Assembly (NCBI GenBank): GCA_002900995.3
Contig: CM035313.1
Location: 434,001-498,000 of the forward strand
Reading direction: 5' to 3'
DNA: 64,000 nucleotides
DNA from: Ganoderma boninense
Taxonomy: Eukaryota > Basidiomycota > Agaricomycetes > Polyporales > Polyporaceae
The notes below the pieces were generated by a model that ran no database searches, had not been told where the DNA came from, and worked only from the letters and a program-made list of their open reading frames with translations. Position 1 is the stretch's first letter. Each line of letters opens with the position of its first letter. The position numbers were made by a program, and so were the translations under genes. Below are positions 33,580-43,143 of the stretch, piece by piece.

Positions 33580-34589
33580 CCTGCGGGGAGCCTGAGGAGT
33601 GATAGGGTTAGCCGATTGTTATCAGCAAAGGTAAACCGTAAGCTTGCCACTTGAACATGTCGTCCGGGCTCGAAGAGATCGGCTGCGGAGAGTCATCAGT
33701 ACCGGCGGAAGATCGAAACCGTTTCCGTGCAAGGCCTTGAGCTCACAGGAAAACTAGCGGCATCCCTCATTCTAAAGCAGGTGTGTATTCGGGCATGCCC
33801 CTAAGCCCTGCCTCCCTGAAACATAATCCTGACCGCAAACAAACCGGTGGGGGCTGACATCTGGTAGAATTCAACCGATTTGCCCATTCCAGTTCGGGCT
33901 TTGGAGTGCTTCCAGTGTTCGGTTGGCGTGGCCGATTTCGTAGTTGTCCCATTCCCTACTTGGATCTATATAGTCCACCTCCACTTCCTCAACACAATCC
34001 TAATTAATCAATACTAAAATTCATAATTTCTTTCTAGGAGAGAGGAACATGCCCACCTTGTTCTCCCTGCGACGCAGAAGGAAGATGGATATAGCGGGCA
34101 GAAACATGCGACCGCGGCCTGGGCCACCAACTCCGAGCCTTGTTTCATAAACTCGGAGTCTCGACAGCCGTATTACTCCATAGCACGTCGAGGATGCGCA
34201 GGCGTGAAGACCAGAGAACCGCCGTCGTCACCACGAGTCGTCGCATAATGGGTGAATTTGATGCATTGGGGGGTCGCCAGAACGTACACGCGTCGACCCG
34301 TCACTAGAGTCGACAACTCAGCCATCTTGAATGGCAGTACAAATCCAGCATCTGTTAAACCGCTCACGGGGACGCTTCCAGGCCCCGTATCGGAATTTTC
34401 GGCCTCCTCAGCTTTGAGGCATGGACCGCCAATGAGGCCGGACACGTTTCGTGCGAAAATGGCGAATGTCGGACCCACTACGACAATGAATGAGCCCAAA
34501 GCTGTCGATATGAAACATGTGCGTACAGAGAGCCTACAGCACAAGCATGCCCGTTCGACGACGTAGTCGTGTCGCACTGTGCCACGACG
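33580..34589. other. Intergenic, no gene seen
   Basis: About 1 kb with no supported coding sequence. A notably A+T-rich stretch at 33960-34040 includes CTATATAG. Confidence 0.4.
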
Positions 34590-34730
34590 GGGTTGCGCTC
34601 GGAACTACGAATGCTCTTGATGCTACGATTGGACGGACCCCGCTAGGCAAGACGGCCTTGGTTACGGATGGCCGTTTCTCCGCGGACTCGCGCGGTTCCA
34701 TCATCGGTGAGCACTTCGCCCATCCATCTG
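34590..34730 (+). pseudogene. ILV3 fragment
   Basis: One stretch translates to PLGKTALVTDGRFSADSRGS IIGEH in two pieces, matching ILV3 at about 31870-31985 ([25 protein letters not shown]). It includes the GGTGAGCAC of the intron donor that follows, so the copy arose from genomic DNA and not from a spliced message. The rest of the gene is absent. Confidence 0.7.
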
Positions 34731-34919
34731 GCCAGGTACGGGCCGGGGGGAAGTTAGAACTTCAAGCCTGAGAACTTGAACTGGCAGGGGCTACGCACCA
34801 CATGTAGTAAGCCACACTTGAGATATCCGTCGGGGACTGATCAACGTGGCCGACAACAGCAACGGGATGATGAACCCGGTGGGCCATCGACTACCAGCCC
34901 GCAGGCAAAGTGCAGGCAG

Positions 34920-35174
34920 TGAGTGCTGACAGGCGCTAGATGTAGCGCGCACGCGACGAGTTCCGGAGAACGCGGATACGCGCCCATTATGGTTTGTCGA
35001 GTTCAGCTACTACTACATATGGTCCAACCCGGGGCACGGTTCTCGACTCCTTTATGCCACCCAGACCAGATTCCAGTGTGCATATGCGTAGGATATAGGC
35101 GTGTGCCTTACTTCAAATACGCTGAAGATGCCCAGTCTGGCGGTGCGCATATTGTAAGTCGACCCGGCTCAGGT
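34920..35174. repeat. Direct repeat R1, left copy
   Basis: This stretch (TGACAGGCGCTAGATG, TTGTCGAGTTCAGCTACTAC, GCCCAGTCTGGCGGTGCGC) recurs at 38686-38951 in the same orientation. It ends at GGCTCAGGT, where it cuts straight into MABP-like copy 2. Confidence 0.8.
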
Positions 35175-35179
35175 AAAGA

Positions 35180-35375
35180 CGGAGTTGATGTCCTCGCTCT
35201 GGCCGTCTACCTCGAGGGCGCGGTCGGAGGGGGCCTCGGACGGCTTGTCGCCGTACCGGACCTGCAGCAGCGATAAACGTCAGTGCCAGACGGCGGGAGG
35301 GGGGAACGGTGGAGGGGGGAGGGCTGGGACGGCAGACCCATTCCCATTCACCTCGATGTTGGAGATGTACTGCAT
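35180..35375 (-). pseudogene. MABP-like gene, copy 2, truncated
   Basis: ATG 35375 gives MQYISNIE. An intron follows, then VRYGDKPSEAPSDR and EVDGQSEDINS. The sequence then ends abruptly at the R1 repeat. The third exon, with two of the three motif repeats, is missing. It is a duplication breakpoint remnant. Confidence 0.75.
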
Positions 35376-35439
35376 GGCTCGTGAGCTTACGGGAGAAAGT
35401 CAAGTCGAGTCGAGTCTGAGGGACGTCGCTCACCGCTGA

Positions 35440-36060
35440 GACTCATATTTATACCTGCAGCCTACGCAGACGCAGGGATCACTACTGACCGTGCCGCCGC
35501 TAGGAAAAAAAGGGTGAGGCGGGAGTCACTTCCCAGCATGTCGTCCGGGATCGAGAGCTCCTGCCCCGGCGGTGAGTCCTCAGCTTCAGCGCTGGGACTT
35601 GAAGACCGACACAGTCTTCCATTCCATGCAAGGACTTCCTGAGTCTCTGGGGCGTCAGCCCAACCGCGTCTGGAGACCGGAGGATGTCCTCGCCGTGGCT
35701 CCTCTCGGCAGGCATGGTCCCGCGACCCGAGGCTAGAACGCGGCAGCCGAAAGCATCAGGATTACAGTAGTCTTCGTCCCTTCAATGAATAATTGTCATT
35801 GTAGGACACACAACCGACGTCACGCCAGAAGGCGTGCCGGCGGTGCTCGCTCGTTCTGCCGTCCTACCGCGCCATCCGATAAGTCGGGGTTGAACGTTCG
35901 AAAACGTAGATATGTCGTGATCTCGAGGGATGGAAGCACGGTCGGAACGCATGTTCCTCCTCGTTGTGAGTGTTCTGAGCACTTGCAGACGCGGCCTTGA
36001 CAGCTCAAGCCTGGTATTTGACCGCCGGTACGTATCAAGGGCCTGTGCAACCACCGGGAC
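35440..36060. repeat. Direct repeat R2, left copy
   Basis: Upstream sequence of MABP-like copy 2. It matches 40028-40750 (upstream of copy 3) over several hundred bases, for example TCACTTCCCAGCATGTCGTC, AATGAATAATTGTCATTG and GATCTCGAGGGATGGAAGCA. No gene is recognised within it. Confidence 0.75.
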
Positions 36061-37380
36061 GCTTTCTATACCGGTCAGTACAAGACTCGGCCCCTCCAGC
36101 TCTGAGGTATACGCACCGTTGGGGATCCGATGGACGAAGGTGGACGTGGCCTCGCTGTGGTCTGATGAGGAGAGCAAGAGCATGGAAACATGCCTTGATG
36201 ATATTCGCGACGCTAGCAGTGGCCTGGAGCGCTGCTTGGCCGGCGCCGCCAAGCACCTCAGCCATGTGCATGCCTGCGGACTTCTTGAGGGAGATTGATT
36301 GCTTTATCATACTGCAATGTCGTACAGAGGCCATTCGTGCGGGAGAACCATGCGTACGTGCCTCAAAATACCAACGAGGTTACTAACCCTGTCAAACTTC
36401 AGAAGGTATGAGCTATGTATTTGAATCCACTTGCCAGCTGCAAGAATACTCATCTAGTCTTGTTGAGGAGGATTCGCCTTGATACCATCGTTGAGAACAT
36501 TCACAACATCTTGCTAGTGGGCGGTGGTGTTTGCGGACTGAGTCGCGACTGCCAGGAGCTTCCGGTTATCGGGACCTTGCCTGGCCAGCGCACAGAGGGT
36601 GACAAAGCCAGGATATGCCTACGATATGCGCCTTCGGCTACACCAAGCTGGTCGCGCCAAAGCTAGTCGAAGTGACAGTCAGCATATATGCGCTTAATCC
36701 TCTCGAAAAAAAGGTCGAGAGAGTACCTGGTACGACTGGATAGACGCCAGCATCGGACGCCGCGGAGGGTAACACGTCCGGCGCGATCGGGGAAATACTG
36801 TGTCGCGGCTGCAAACACCGTGTCACCTCGAGTCTTACTAAGTTGCTGTACGGGGTGCAGAATTCTTCCGAGGGGAGACGTACCATCAATAAGCCACGCA
36901 CGGACAAGAGTGCCCACTGCCGCTCGAGAGCGGGCTGTCGGTTGCTGCAGTTCGTGTCGAACTTCACGCTGAGTCAGGGCGTCCCGGTCCCACACGGCCG
37001 CGGGGATGTCGATGTGGCCGGGCGTCGTAGCGTTGTGCCCGCGCAGCGCTGTCCGAATCCACTCAATTCGGGGCCCGAGAGCGGAGTACGGGGATGTCGG
37101 TCTAGTTGGAAAACGATTGTCGATCTCGTCGACGCCCGTCGGCCTGATGGTTGATGGTGCCACTGCAGACGCTCGCGCACTCGCCCCATGATGCAGCAAA
37201 CACTTGGTAGAACCTAGAATGAGTTTTCATGTGGACTAAACAGATAGTTGCGGTTTGAGAGGAACATGCTGGAAAACGCGCACTAGATGTACGGGCCAAC
37301 GCGGATACCAGTTCTGAGCTCATGATGTCGAAGGTTTCCCGGAATCTATTCATCAAGGCCTGTTGTGTATGCTAGCTAGT
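36030..37380 (-). pseudogene. Peptidase remnant, copy C
   Basis: A decayed TAP-like peptidase, N-terminus on the right. Recognisable parts are GTIRPTGVNEID (copy A: GTIEATGINELS), HNATTPGH (copy A: PNATTLGY), VGTLVRAWLIDG (copy A: YGTLVGAWFIN), YFPDRAGRVTLRGV and, at the C-terminal side, MAEVLGGAGQAAL and SVANIIKACF. The nucleophile elbow GLSYG is replaced by SRAAVG, and the segment with the catalytic His is deleted. A 178-codon open frame (36663-37199) survives but cannot be an active hydrolase of this type. Confidence 0.75.
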
Positions 37381-37584
37381 CGAGTTTGAAGAGCTATTGA
37401 ATGTGATGGGAGAGGCCGTGACTAAGATCGGTGTCCGCTTCGGAGGAGTATTGTACTGCTCAGATTGAAATCAGATCTGCCGATGGCATACGCAAGTGCT
37501 GCCAGGCCACATACTCACTTACATGAGCACTGCGCTGAGCTCAGTCAGCAGCGCGACTACGAAGAGAAGGGGGCGGGGAGGTGG

Positions 37585-37590
37585 TATAAA
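37585..37590 (+). promoter_or_regulatory. TATA box of DJ-1 copy C
   Basis: TATAAA 77 bp before ATG 37662, followed by GATTCGAAGCAACCAGCTC. Confidence 0.75.
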
Positions 37591-37661
37591 GAGGTCTGGG
37601 ATTCGAAGCAACCAGCTCAGCATCACAGCTACCGCACTCAACAGAACACCTACCAACCAAG

Positions 37662-38440
37662 ATGAGCATTATACCAGCCCACGGTATGTGACCTCTGCCC
37701 TACAGCAGCCACACCAACTCGACTGACCACATACGCATCTCCTCGTAGCCTCCGGGACCATCTCCAAGATCGGAGTGGTCGTCTTCCCCGGCTTCCAGCT
37801 CCTCGACGTCTTCGGCCCTCTCGAGGCCCTCTTCAACCTCTCCAACGCCCGCAAGCTCGACCTCTGCGTCATCGCCACGACGCTCGACCCCGTGTACTCC
37901 GGGACGAGCAGCCACCGCGTGAACAAGGTGGGCTCGCACTTCGGCGTGCACGTCGTCCCGACGCACACCCACGAGACCGCGCCGCACCTCGACGTGCTCG
38001 TCGTCCCGGGCGGCATTGGGGTCATCGAGGAGACGAGCGAGCCGACGGTCGCGTTCGTGAAGAAGAGGTACCCGACGCTCAAGTACCTCCTCACCGTCTG
38101 CAACGGCGCGTCCATCGCCGCGCGGGCGGGCGTGCTCGACGGGAAGCGCGCCACGACGACCAAGGCCGTGTGGAACGCGGCGACGTCCGTGGGCCCGCAC
38201 GTGCACTGGGTGAAGACGGCGCGGTACATCGTCGACGGGAACTGCTGGACGTCGTCGGGGGTGAGCTCGGGGATCGACGCGACGTTGGCGTGGATCGCGC
38301 ACGTCTACGGGCAGGAGCTCGCGAGGTTCATCGCGAACGGGATGGAGTACGAGTGGAGGGACGACGCCGACTGGGACCCCTTCTCGTACATGTACCCCAA
38401 GGGGGACGTCGTCGACTTCATCACCCCTGGGCAGGAATAG
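37662..38440 (+). CDS. DJ-1/PfpI family protein, copy C
   Basis: 237 residues from exons 37662-37683 and 37749-38440, with the intron at the conserved place. It has VVFPGFQLLDVFGPLEALF, HTHETAPHLDVLVVPGG, the nucleophile elbow LLTVCNGASIAARAGVLDG and SSGVSSGIDATLAW. Its C-terminus differs from copies A and B: MYPKGDVVDFITPGQE extends the protein by about seven residues. It differs from copy D at only a few residues (for example Val/Ala in NKVG, Ala/Glu in TVAFVKK, final Glu/Asp). The frame is intact although the neighbouring peptidase is broken, which suggests that DJ-1 is the retained part of the module. Confidence 0.87.
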
Positions 38441-38535
38441 TTGTACTGGCTATGGAGGTTTGGAGCTTCCTGTAGAACGCTAGAACTTGGAGATCAATTT
38501 GATCGAGGAGTTGAACCATGTCCCGCAGGCCTGAG

Positions 38536-38685
38536 TCTTAAGCCCACAAACTTACGCCACCCGTTTGCGGGAACTCAGGAAGAAGGTACTCAGAAAAAAT
38601 GCTAGATGTCAATGAATCTATCGAAGAGCTCAGGGACAAGAGAAGGCCGAACGAATTATGACAAGCTTCAGAGGCGATGATGGGT
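38536..38685. other. Short spacer after DJ-1 copy C
   Basis: No feature is seen between the inverted-repeat edge and repeat R1. Confidence 0.4.
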
Positions 38686-38951
38686 ACTGACAGGCGCTAG
38701 ATGCAGCAGGATGCAGCGCGCACGCGGTGAGTTCCGGAGAGTTCCGGAGGGAACGGATAAGCGCACATGGTGGTTTGTCGAGTTCAGCTACTACTACTAG
38801 GTCCAACCCGGGGCGCGGGTATCGACTTCTTTATGCCACACAATCGAGGTACCAGACGCCCGTGTGCATATGCGAAGTGTGCCTTACTTCAAATGCGCTA
38901 AAGATGCCCAGTCTGGCGGTGCGCATATTGTAAGTCGTACCCGGCTCAGGT
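38686..38951. repeat. Direct repeat R1, right copy
   Basis: Second copy of 34920-35174 in the same orientation, ending GGCTCAGGT. It contains a partial extra duplication of GAGTTCCGGAG not present on the left. Confidence 0.8.
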
Positions 38952-39353
38952 TAGCAATTTCGGACTATTGTGCTTATTGCACTCGACTCAAACGGCTTCT
39001 GCCAGATGCCTTTGGGTGGACAACTTCGTCCGGAACACGGTAGCCGTCGTTGACGATCCTACCCCTCATCACATTCACCTGCACACACCGACGACGACAA
39101 CATGATGATACATGCGGACTCAACACTCCTCCATCTTCCTCGTCCGCACGTTTCAAACCCCAGTCCTTTCTCCATGCTCACTACGGTTCATACCATGACG
39201 CCGGCGCTGAGAAAGTTCAAGTCAGCACGCGCCAGCCGCGAGCAAGTCAGCAGTCGGAACCCTGCCCACGAGATCCCCAAACGCCAGACAACCACACCGA
39301 CTCACAAGACAAGAACTTGAACGCCGCCGCCCCCAAGCTCCAAGCGCCAAGCT
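38952..39353. other. 3' flank of MABP-like copy 3
   Basis: No gene. Similar to the 3' flank of copy 1 (about 32590-32880). Confidence 0.5.
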
Positions 39354-39968
39354 TCAGGCAGCCAGGCCTGTCTTCCAGAGCAGGTACAGATACGTCCCCC
39401 CGCGGCCCTTGTTGATGTCGGGTGTGTTGCCGTCCCACCCCGCCGGGCGCCGGCTGTGCATCTCCTTCGCGAGGCGGAGCAGCGCGACCGCGGTGACCTT
39501 CGCCGCCTGCGCTGCGTCGCGCTCGAGGAGCAGGTAGCGGTAGTCGCCGCCCGTGCCCTTGGCGAGGTCGTGCATCGCGGGGCTGGGGTCCGCGGGCCGC
39601 AGGATGGCGATGTCGAGCCCGGTCAGCGCGGCGTCGGCGTCGGCGCTGCCAGTGGGGGTGAACGTCGGGACGAGCCAGACGTATCTGTGTGCAGACGGGG
39701 ACGAGGGCGCGGACAGTTAGTAGACGGCCGGGACCCGGGGCAGGGGGCACAAGGGGGGGGGGGGGGGCTCTCCGACCGACTCACTTTCCCTGAAACCGGA
39801 GTTGATGTCCTCGCTCTGGCCGTCTACTTCGAGGACGCGGTCGGAGGGGGCCTCGGACGGCTTGTCGCCGTACCGGACCTGCAGTTGCGGCGGTGTCAGT
39901 GTCAGACCGCGGAGGGGGGGGGCTGGGACGGCAGACTCGCTCACCTCGATGTTGGAGATGCACTGCAT
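39354..39968 (-). CDS. MABP-like small protein, copy 3
   Basis: ATG 39968 gives MQCISNIE. An intron is followed by VRYGDKPSEAPSDR, EVDGQSEDINSGF, then a second intron with a run of about 15 C on the coding strand, then YVWLVPTFTPTGSAD to the TGA at 39354-39356. The three repeats (DINSGF..YVWL, HDLAKGTGGDYRYLLL, PDINKGRGGTYLYLLWK) suggest a threefold MABP/beta-prism fold, probably binding membranes or a ligand. No signal peptide. The third exon is fully open, unlike copy 1. At the exon 2/3 junction one base seems to be missing compared with copy 1 (AGGGAAA/GT against TGCGGCAA/GT), so it may use another splice site or be slightly damaged. Function unknown. Confidence 0.6.
39753..39767. repeat. 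Poly(G) run (poly(C) in the intron of the minus-strand gene)
   Basis: About 15 consecutive G on the plus strand, placed as the polypyrimidine tract of intron 2 of MABP-like copy 3. A similar run of about 13 lies at 8240-8252 in a phosphate-transporter intron. Confidence 0.8.
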
Positions 39969-40027
39969 GGTTCGTGAGCTTGCGGGAAGTGAGTCGAGTT
40001 GAGTCTGTGGGACGTCGCTCACTGCTG

Positions 40028-40750
40028 ATACTCATATTTATACCTGCAACCTACGCAGGGATCACTACTGACCGCGCCGCCGCCAGGAAAAAAAGGGGGG
40101 AAGGGGGCGGGGGGTCACTTCCCAGCATGTCGTCCGAGATCGAGAGCTCCTGCCCCCGCGGTGGCTCTTCAGCTTCAGCGCTGGAGCTTGAAGACCGCCG
40201 ACACAGTCTTCCATTCCATGCAAGGACTTGCAGAGGAAACACAAGCCTCCAGCGAGCCCTCCCGAGTCCCTGGGGCGTCAGTCCTGCCGCTTTGGCAGAC
40301 CGGAGGACGTCCTCGCCGTCGCTCCTCTCGACACGCATGGTACGCCGAGCCGAGCCCAGAACGCGGCTGCCAAAGCATCAGTACTAGTCTTTGCCCCTTC
40401 AATGAATAATTATCATTGTGGGACACACAACCGACCGTCACGCAAGAAGACGTGCCGGCCGTGCTCGCTCGTTCTGCCGTTCCACCGCGCCGTTCCACCG
40501 CGCCGTTCCACCGCGCCGTCCGATAAGTCGGGGTTGAACGTTCGAACGTAGATATGTCATGATCTCGAGGGATGGAAGCACGGTCAGAACGCATGTTCCT
40601 CCTCGTTGTGAGGGTTCTGAGCACTTACAGACGCGACCTTGACAGCTCAAGCCTCAGATTCCACCCCGAATAAGTACGTATCAAGGGTCTGTTCAACTAT
40701 CGGGACCTTCCTGGACTGGTCACTGTAAGACTCGGCCCCTCCAGCTCTGA
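40028..40750. repeat. Direct repeat R2, right copy
   Basis: Matches 35440-36060 in the same orientation and lies upstream of MABP-like copy 3. The start includes the TATA-like ATATTTATACC (TATAAA on the minus strand), about 70 bp from the ATG. Confidence 0.75.
40477..40515. repeat. 13-bp tandem repeat, three units
   Basis: CCGTTCCACCGCG occurs three times in a row. The homologous place in the left R2 copy (about 35861) has a single related unit, so the expansion is local and recent. Confidence 0.85.
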
Positions 40751-41195
40751 GGTCGGGGCTGCTGATAAGGACGAGTGGCGACGCGTATCCCGCGAAGGTG
40801 GTGAGTATTCGGCCTATTACGACAAAGCATGAGAGCGGACGTGACGCAGTGGGACGTGCCGGTACTCCTGTGGAGAGAGAACTCACAGTGCAAGCATTAT
40901 ACCGACAATTTAAATCCCGAATTATTGGTGGCAGCCCCGGCGTGCGATCCGAAAAAAATGCTACATTTCCTTGGGGCCATCGCTACAAGGGAAACTCGTC
41001 GGAAAGAGAGCGCAATATTGAATGCCTCGAGGAGCTCCATGAATATCCGCTCCAGACAGAGGTGTTCAACGACCGCAGAATAGGAATGGGAGCAAAGCGA
41101 AGAAACATGGAGAGAGGGCGGGTGGGAGATGGAAACATGGAGACGACGAGGACACAGCGCGGACACGCACGGCCTCCGAGTCCTACGCAGGCTGG
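40751..41195. other. Intergenic, no gene seen
   Basis: No supported feature. It includes the 3' side of the membrane protein gene that follows. Confidence 0.45.
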
Positions 41196-42042
41196 TTAAG
41201 TGGAGCTCCGCTTCCGGTACCAGTAATCTTCCGGTGCCTTCTCCCCAGGCGGTCTCTGGCTGTCGACGCTGGTTCGGGGAGGGTACGTGTTGCGCTTCTT
41301 GCTGCGCTGTGAACTGTGAGTGCTCTTCAGGCTATGTTTCGAGGGAACCCGCGCTGGTGCCTTCGCTGCGTGGTCCATCCCCGGCTGCGCAGATTCGACG
41401 TCCTCCAAGGGCCCGGGCCCGGCTCCCCGCAAGTTCACCGTGCTCCCGTACGCCCCCGCCCCGTCCGCCTCCGCCTCTGCCTCCACTTCTGCCTCCATCT
41501 CCACCACCTCCTGCCGCTCCTCCTCCAGCTTGCGCTCCTCCGCACGTGTCATCGGCACCGTCCTCGCATGCTCCAGCTCCCCCTCCTCCCCATTCCCGTT
41601 CTCCTCCCCGCTCCCGTTCCCGTTCCCGTGCCCATGCCTGCGCTTGCGCCGCTGCCGCTTATCGAGCACGATCTTCTGCCCGGGGAGGACCTGGCCCTTG
41701 ACGACGGCGGGGTCGGGCGGGAGGATGAACGGGTCCTTGAGCTTCGGGGGGTCGACGTACTCGCGGTAGCTCGCGAACCCCGCCGCCTTCGCGCGCCGCG
41801 CGCGCCGGTGCCGCTTGTACAGCCAGTAGATGATGCCGACGATCCACGCAACCCCGACGATGCCCCCCGAGATCGCCCCGGAGAGGATGGGGGTGAGGGC
41901 GCGCTGGCTGCGAGATAGGAGGGGGAGTCAGCACGGTCGCTGGTCGGAGGCTGAATGGACGAGCGGCGTACCCGTGCAGCGCGGCCTCGCGCGACTCTGA
42001 GGGCGTCATCGCTCGGGCGACGAGCGTTGGTGTTGGGGGCAT
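41196..42042 (-). CDS. Single-pass membrane protein of unknown function
   Basis: Two exons from ATG 42042: MPPTPTLVARAMTPSESREAALHG in two parts, then after an intron of about 70 bp QRALTPILSGAISGGIVGVAWIVGIIYWLYKRHRRARRAK in the same frame. One clear transmembrane helix (about residues 35-55, glycine-rich) is followed by the basic KRHRRARR, which predicts a cytoplasmic C-terminus. Next comes YREYVDPPKLKDPFILPPDP, then a long charged tail with a Glu-rich stretch and basic low-complexity segments, ending DYWYRKRSST at the stop 41196-41198. No cleavable signal peptide is obvious and no catalytic domain is seen. It resembles conserved hypothetical proteins of basidiomycetes. The function is unknown. 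Confidence 0.75.
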
Positions 42043-43143
42043 GGCGGTGCGCGTTGTAGGCGGTTGAAGAGCTTGGAGTTCCCAGGCGTGGCTTAATGTT
42101 GGTGCGAGGGAATGACGTCAGGCGTACCAAGGGAGGAAGACTCCACGTGATCGCTGCTTTTTCTTTGTTCTTTCCTGTCTGTATCGGATAGCCTTTCACG
42201 TTTCCTGGAGTAGATCGTGTGTGCTGGGTGAGGTCAGGACAGAGACACGGTGCAAGGTGCGGGCACAGGCGTCTTTTGTCAGCGACGAGGTCGGCGGGAA
42301 GATAGGCAAAGCGCCTATCTAATCTATCCGCAGACGTCTTGTCAGTTCCTCCTCCATCCAACCTCCATCTGCTGCGCATGCCTGACGGAGGAAAAGTTGG
42401 TTATGTAACTCTCGATTATGATGGTAAAGTATTAGTCCTTACAGTGCATGGCAGAAAGGACGCAATGCAGTTGTTCAAAAGGCCTCCAACTATCAAGGAA
42501 GTCAAATTCCTAACAAATTCGGGTCGCTAAACGCCAATTCGCATGCCAAATGCACACTGCGACACGCACGGCTCGCTCGGGTCCTCCTACGAATCCCCAT
42601 AAGGGACTATCCTACTGCCCATGTCTCGCCGGTCCATCAAAATCGGCTGACTGCGCTCTATGTAGCACCGAGGACCACAGGGCTACGTACAGTAAGCCAG
42701 GTTCTCGTTTGGCATCCTCCGACTCTACCATTTTGACCCACTTCATGACCCATGAACGACCATTGGCACGGTTCGACCCAAATTCCGAGCTGTGGCTTGG
42801 CCATGCACCGGTTCACCGTCATTCGCTGCAATCGCGGCACTCCACGGATGCAGTGGTGTCCATCGCATGCAACGTGCCTCGTACCGATGCACGTCCAGAT
42901 TGGGCGGCCTTACCAGTGACGACATCAACAAGACATCGCCTCCTCCGCCACAGCGTCTAGGGCTGTAGGACTGGTCGTGATCATGCGGGCTATATAACCC
43001 TGACGTCCTAAAGACGTCCGTCCATTCGGACCATTCCCCTATCGCATCTCAAGAATCTTACCTCCCAGCTGCTCTCTCAAGTACGTGCTCTCTTCCCTGC
43101 TGTGACCACTCGTGCTCACCAGCTCCACGCTCGACCCAGCAGG
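42043..43143. promoter_or_regulatory. Divergent intergenic region upstream of AIM24
   Basis: A TATATAA box at 42991 lies about 150 bp before the AIM24 ATG. The region also holds a small A+T-rich open frame (42378-42530). Otherwise no gene is seen. Confidence 0.5.
42378..42530 (+). other. Short A+T-rich open frame, 50 codons, unassigned
   Basis: From ATG 42378 to TAA 42530 it reads MPDGGKVGYVTLDYDGKVLV then LTVHGRKDAMQLFKRPPTIK and so on. The base composition (many A/T third positions) is unlike the GC-rich genes around it. I do not recognise it. It could be a chance frame or a foreign remnant. Confidence 0.25.

Larger units (their letters stand above)
36100..38535. repeat. Left arm of a large inverted repeat
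   Basis: This region is the reverse complement of about 59360-61900, covering the peptidase remnant, the DJ-1 gene and both flanks. Similarity is highest over about 37440-38530, nearly identical by eye. The edges are approximate. The right edge falls near CCCGCAGGCCTGAG at 38522-38536. Confidence 0.8.

Noticed and set aside
41316..41918. Long plus-strand frames opposite the single-pass membrane protein
   Set aside because: They mirror the Glu-rich and basic low-complexity tail of the minus-strand gene. The minus frame has the clear membrane helix and a proper intron.
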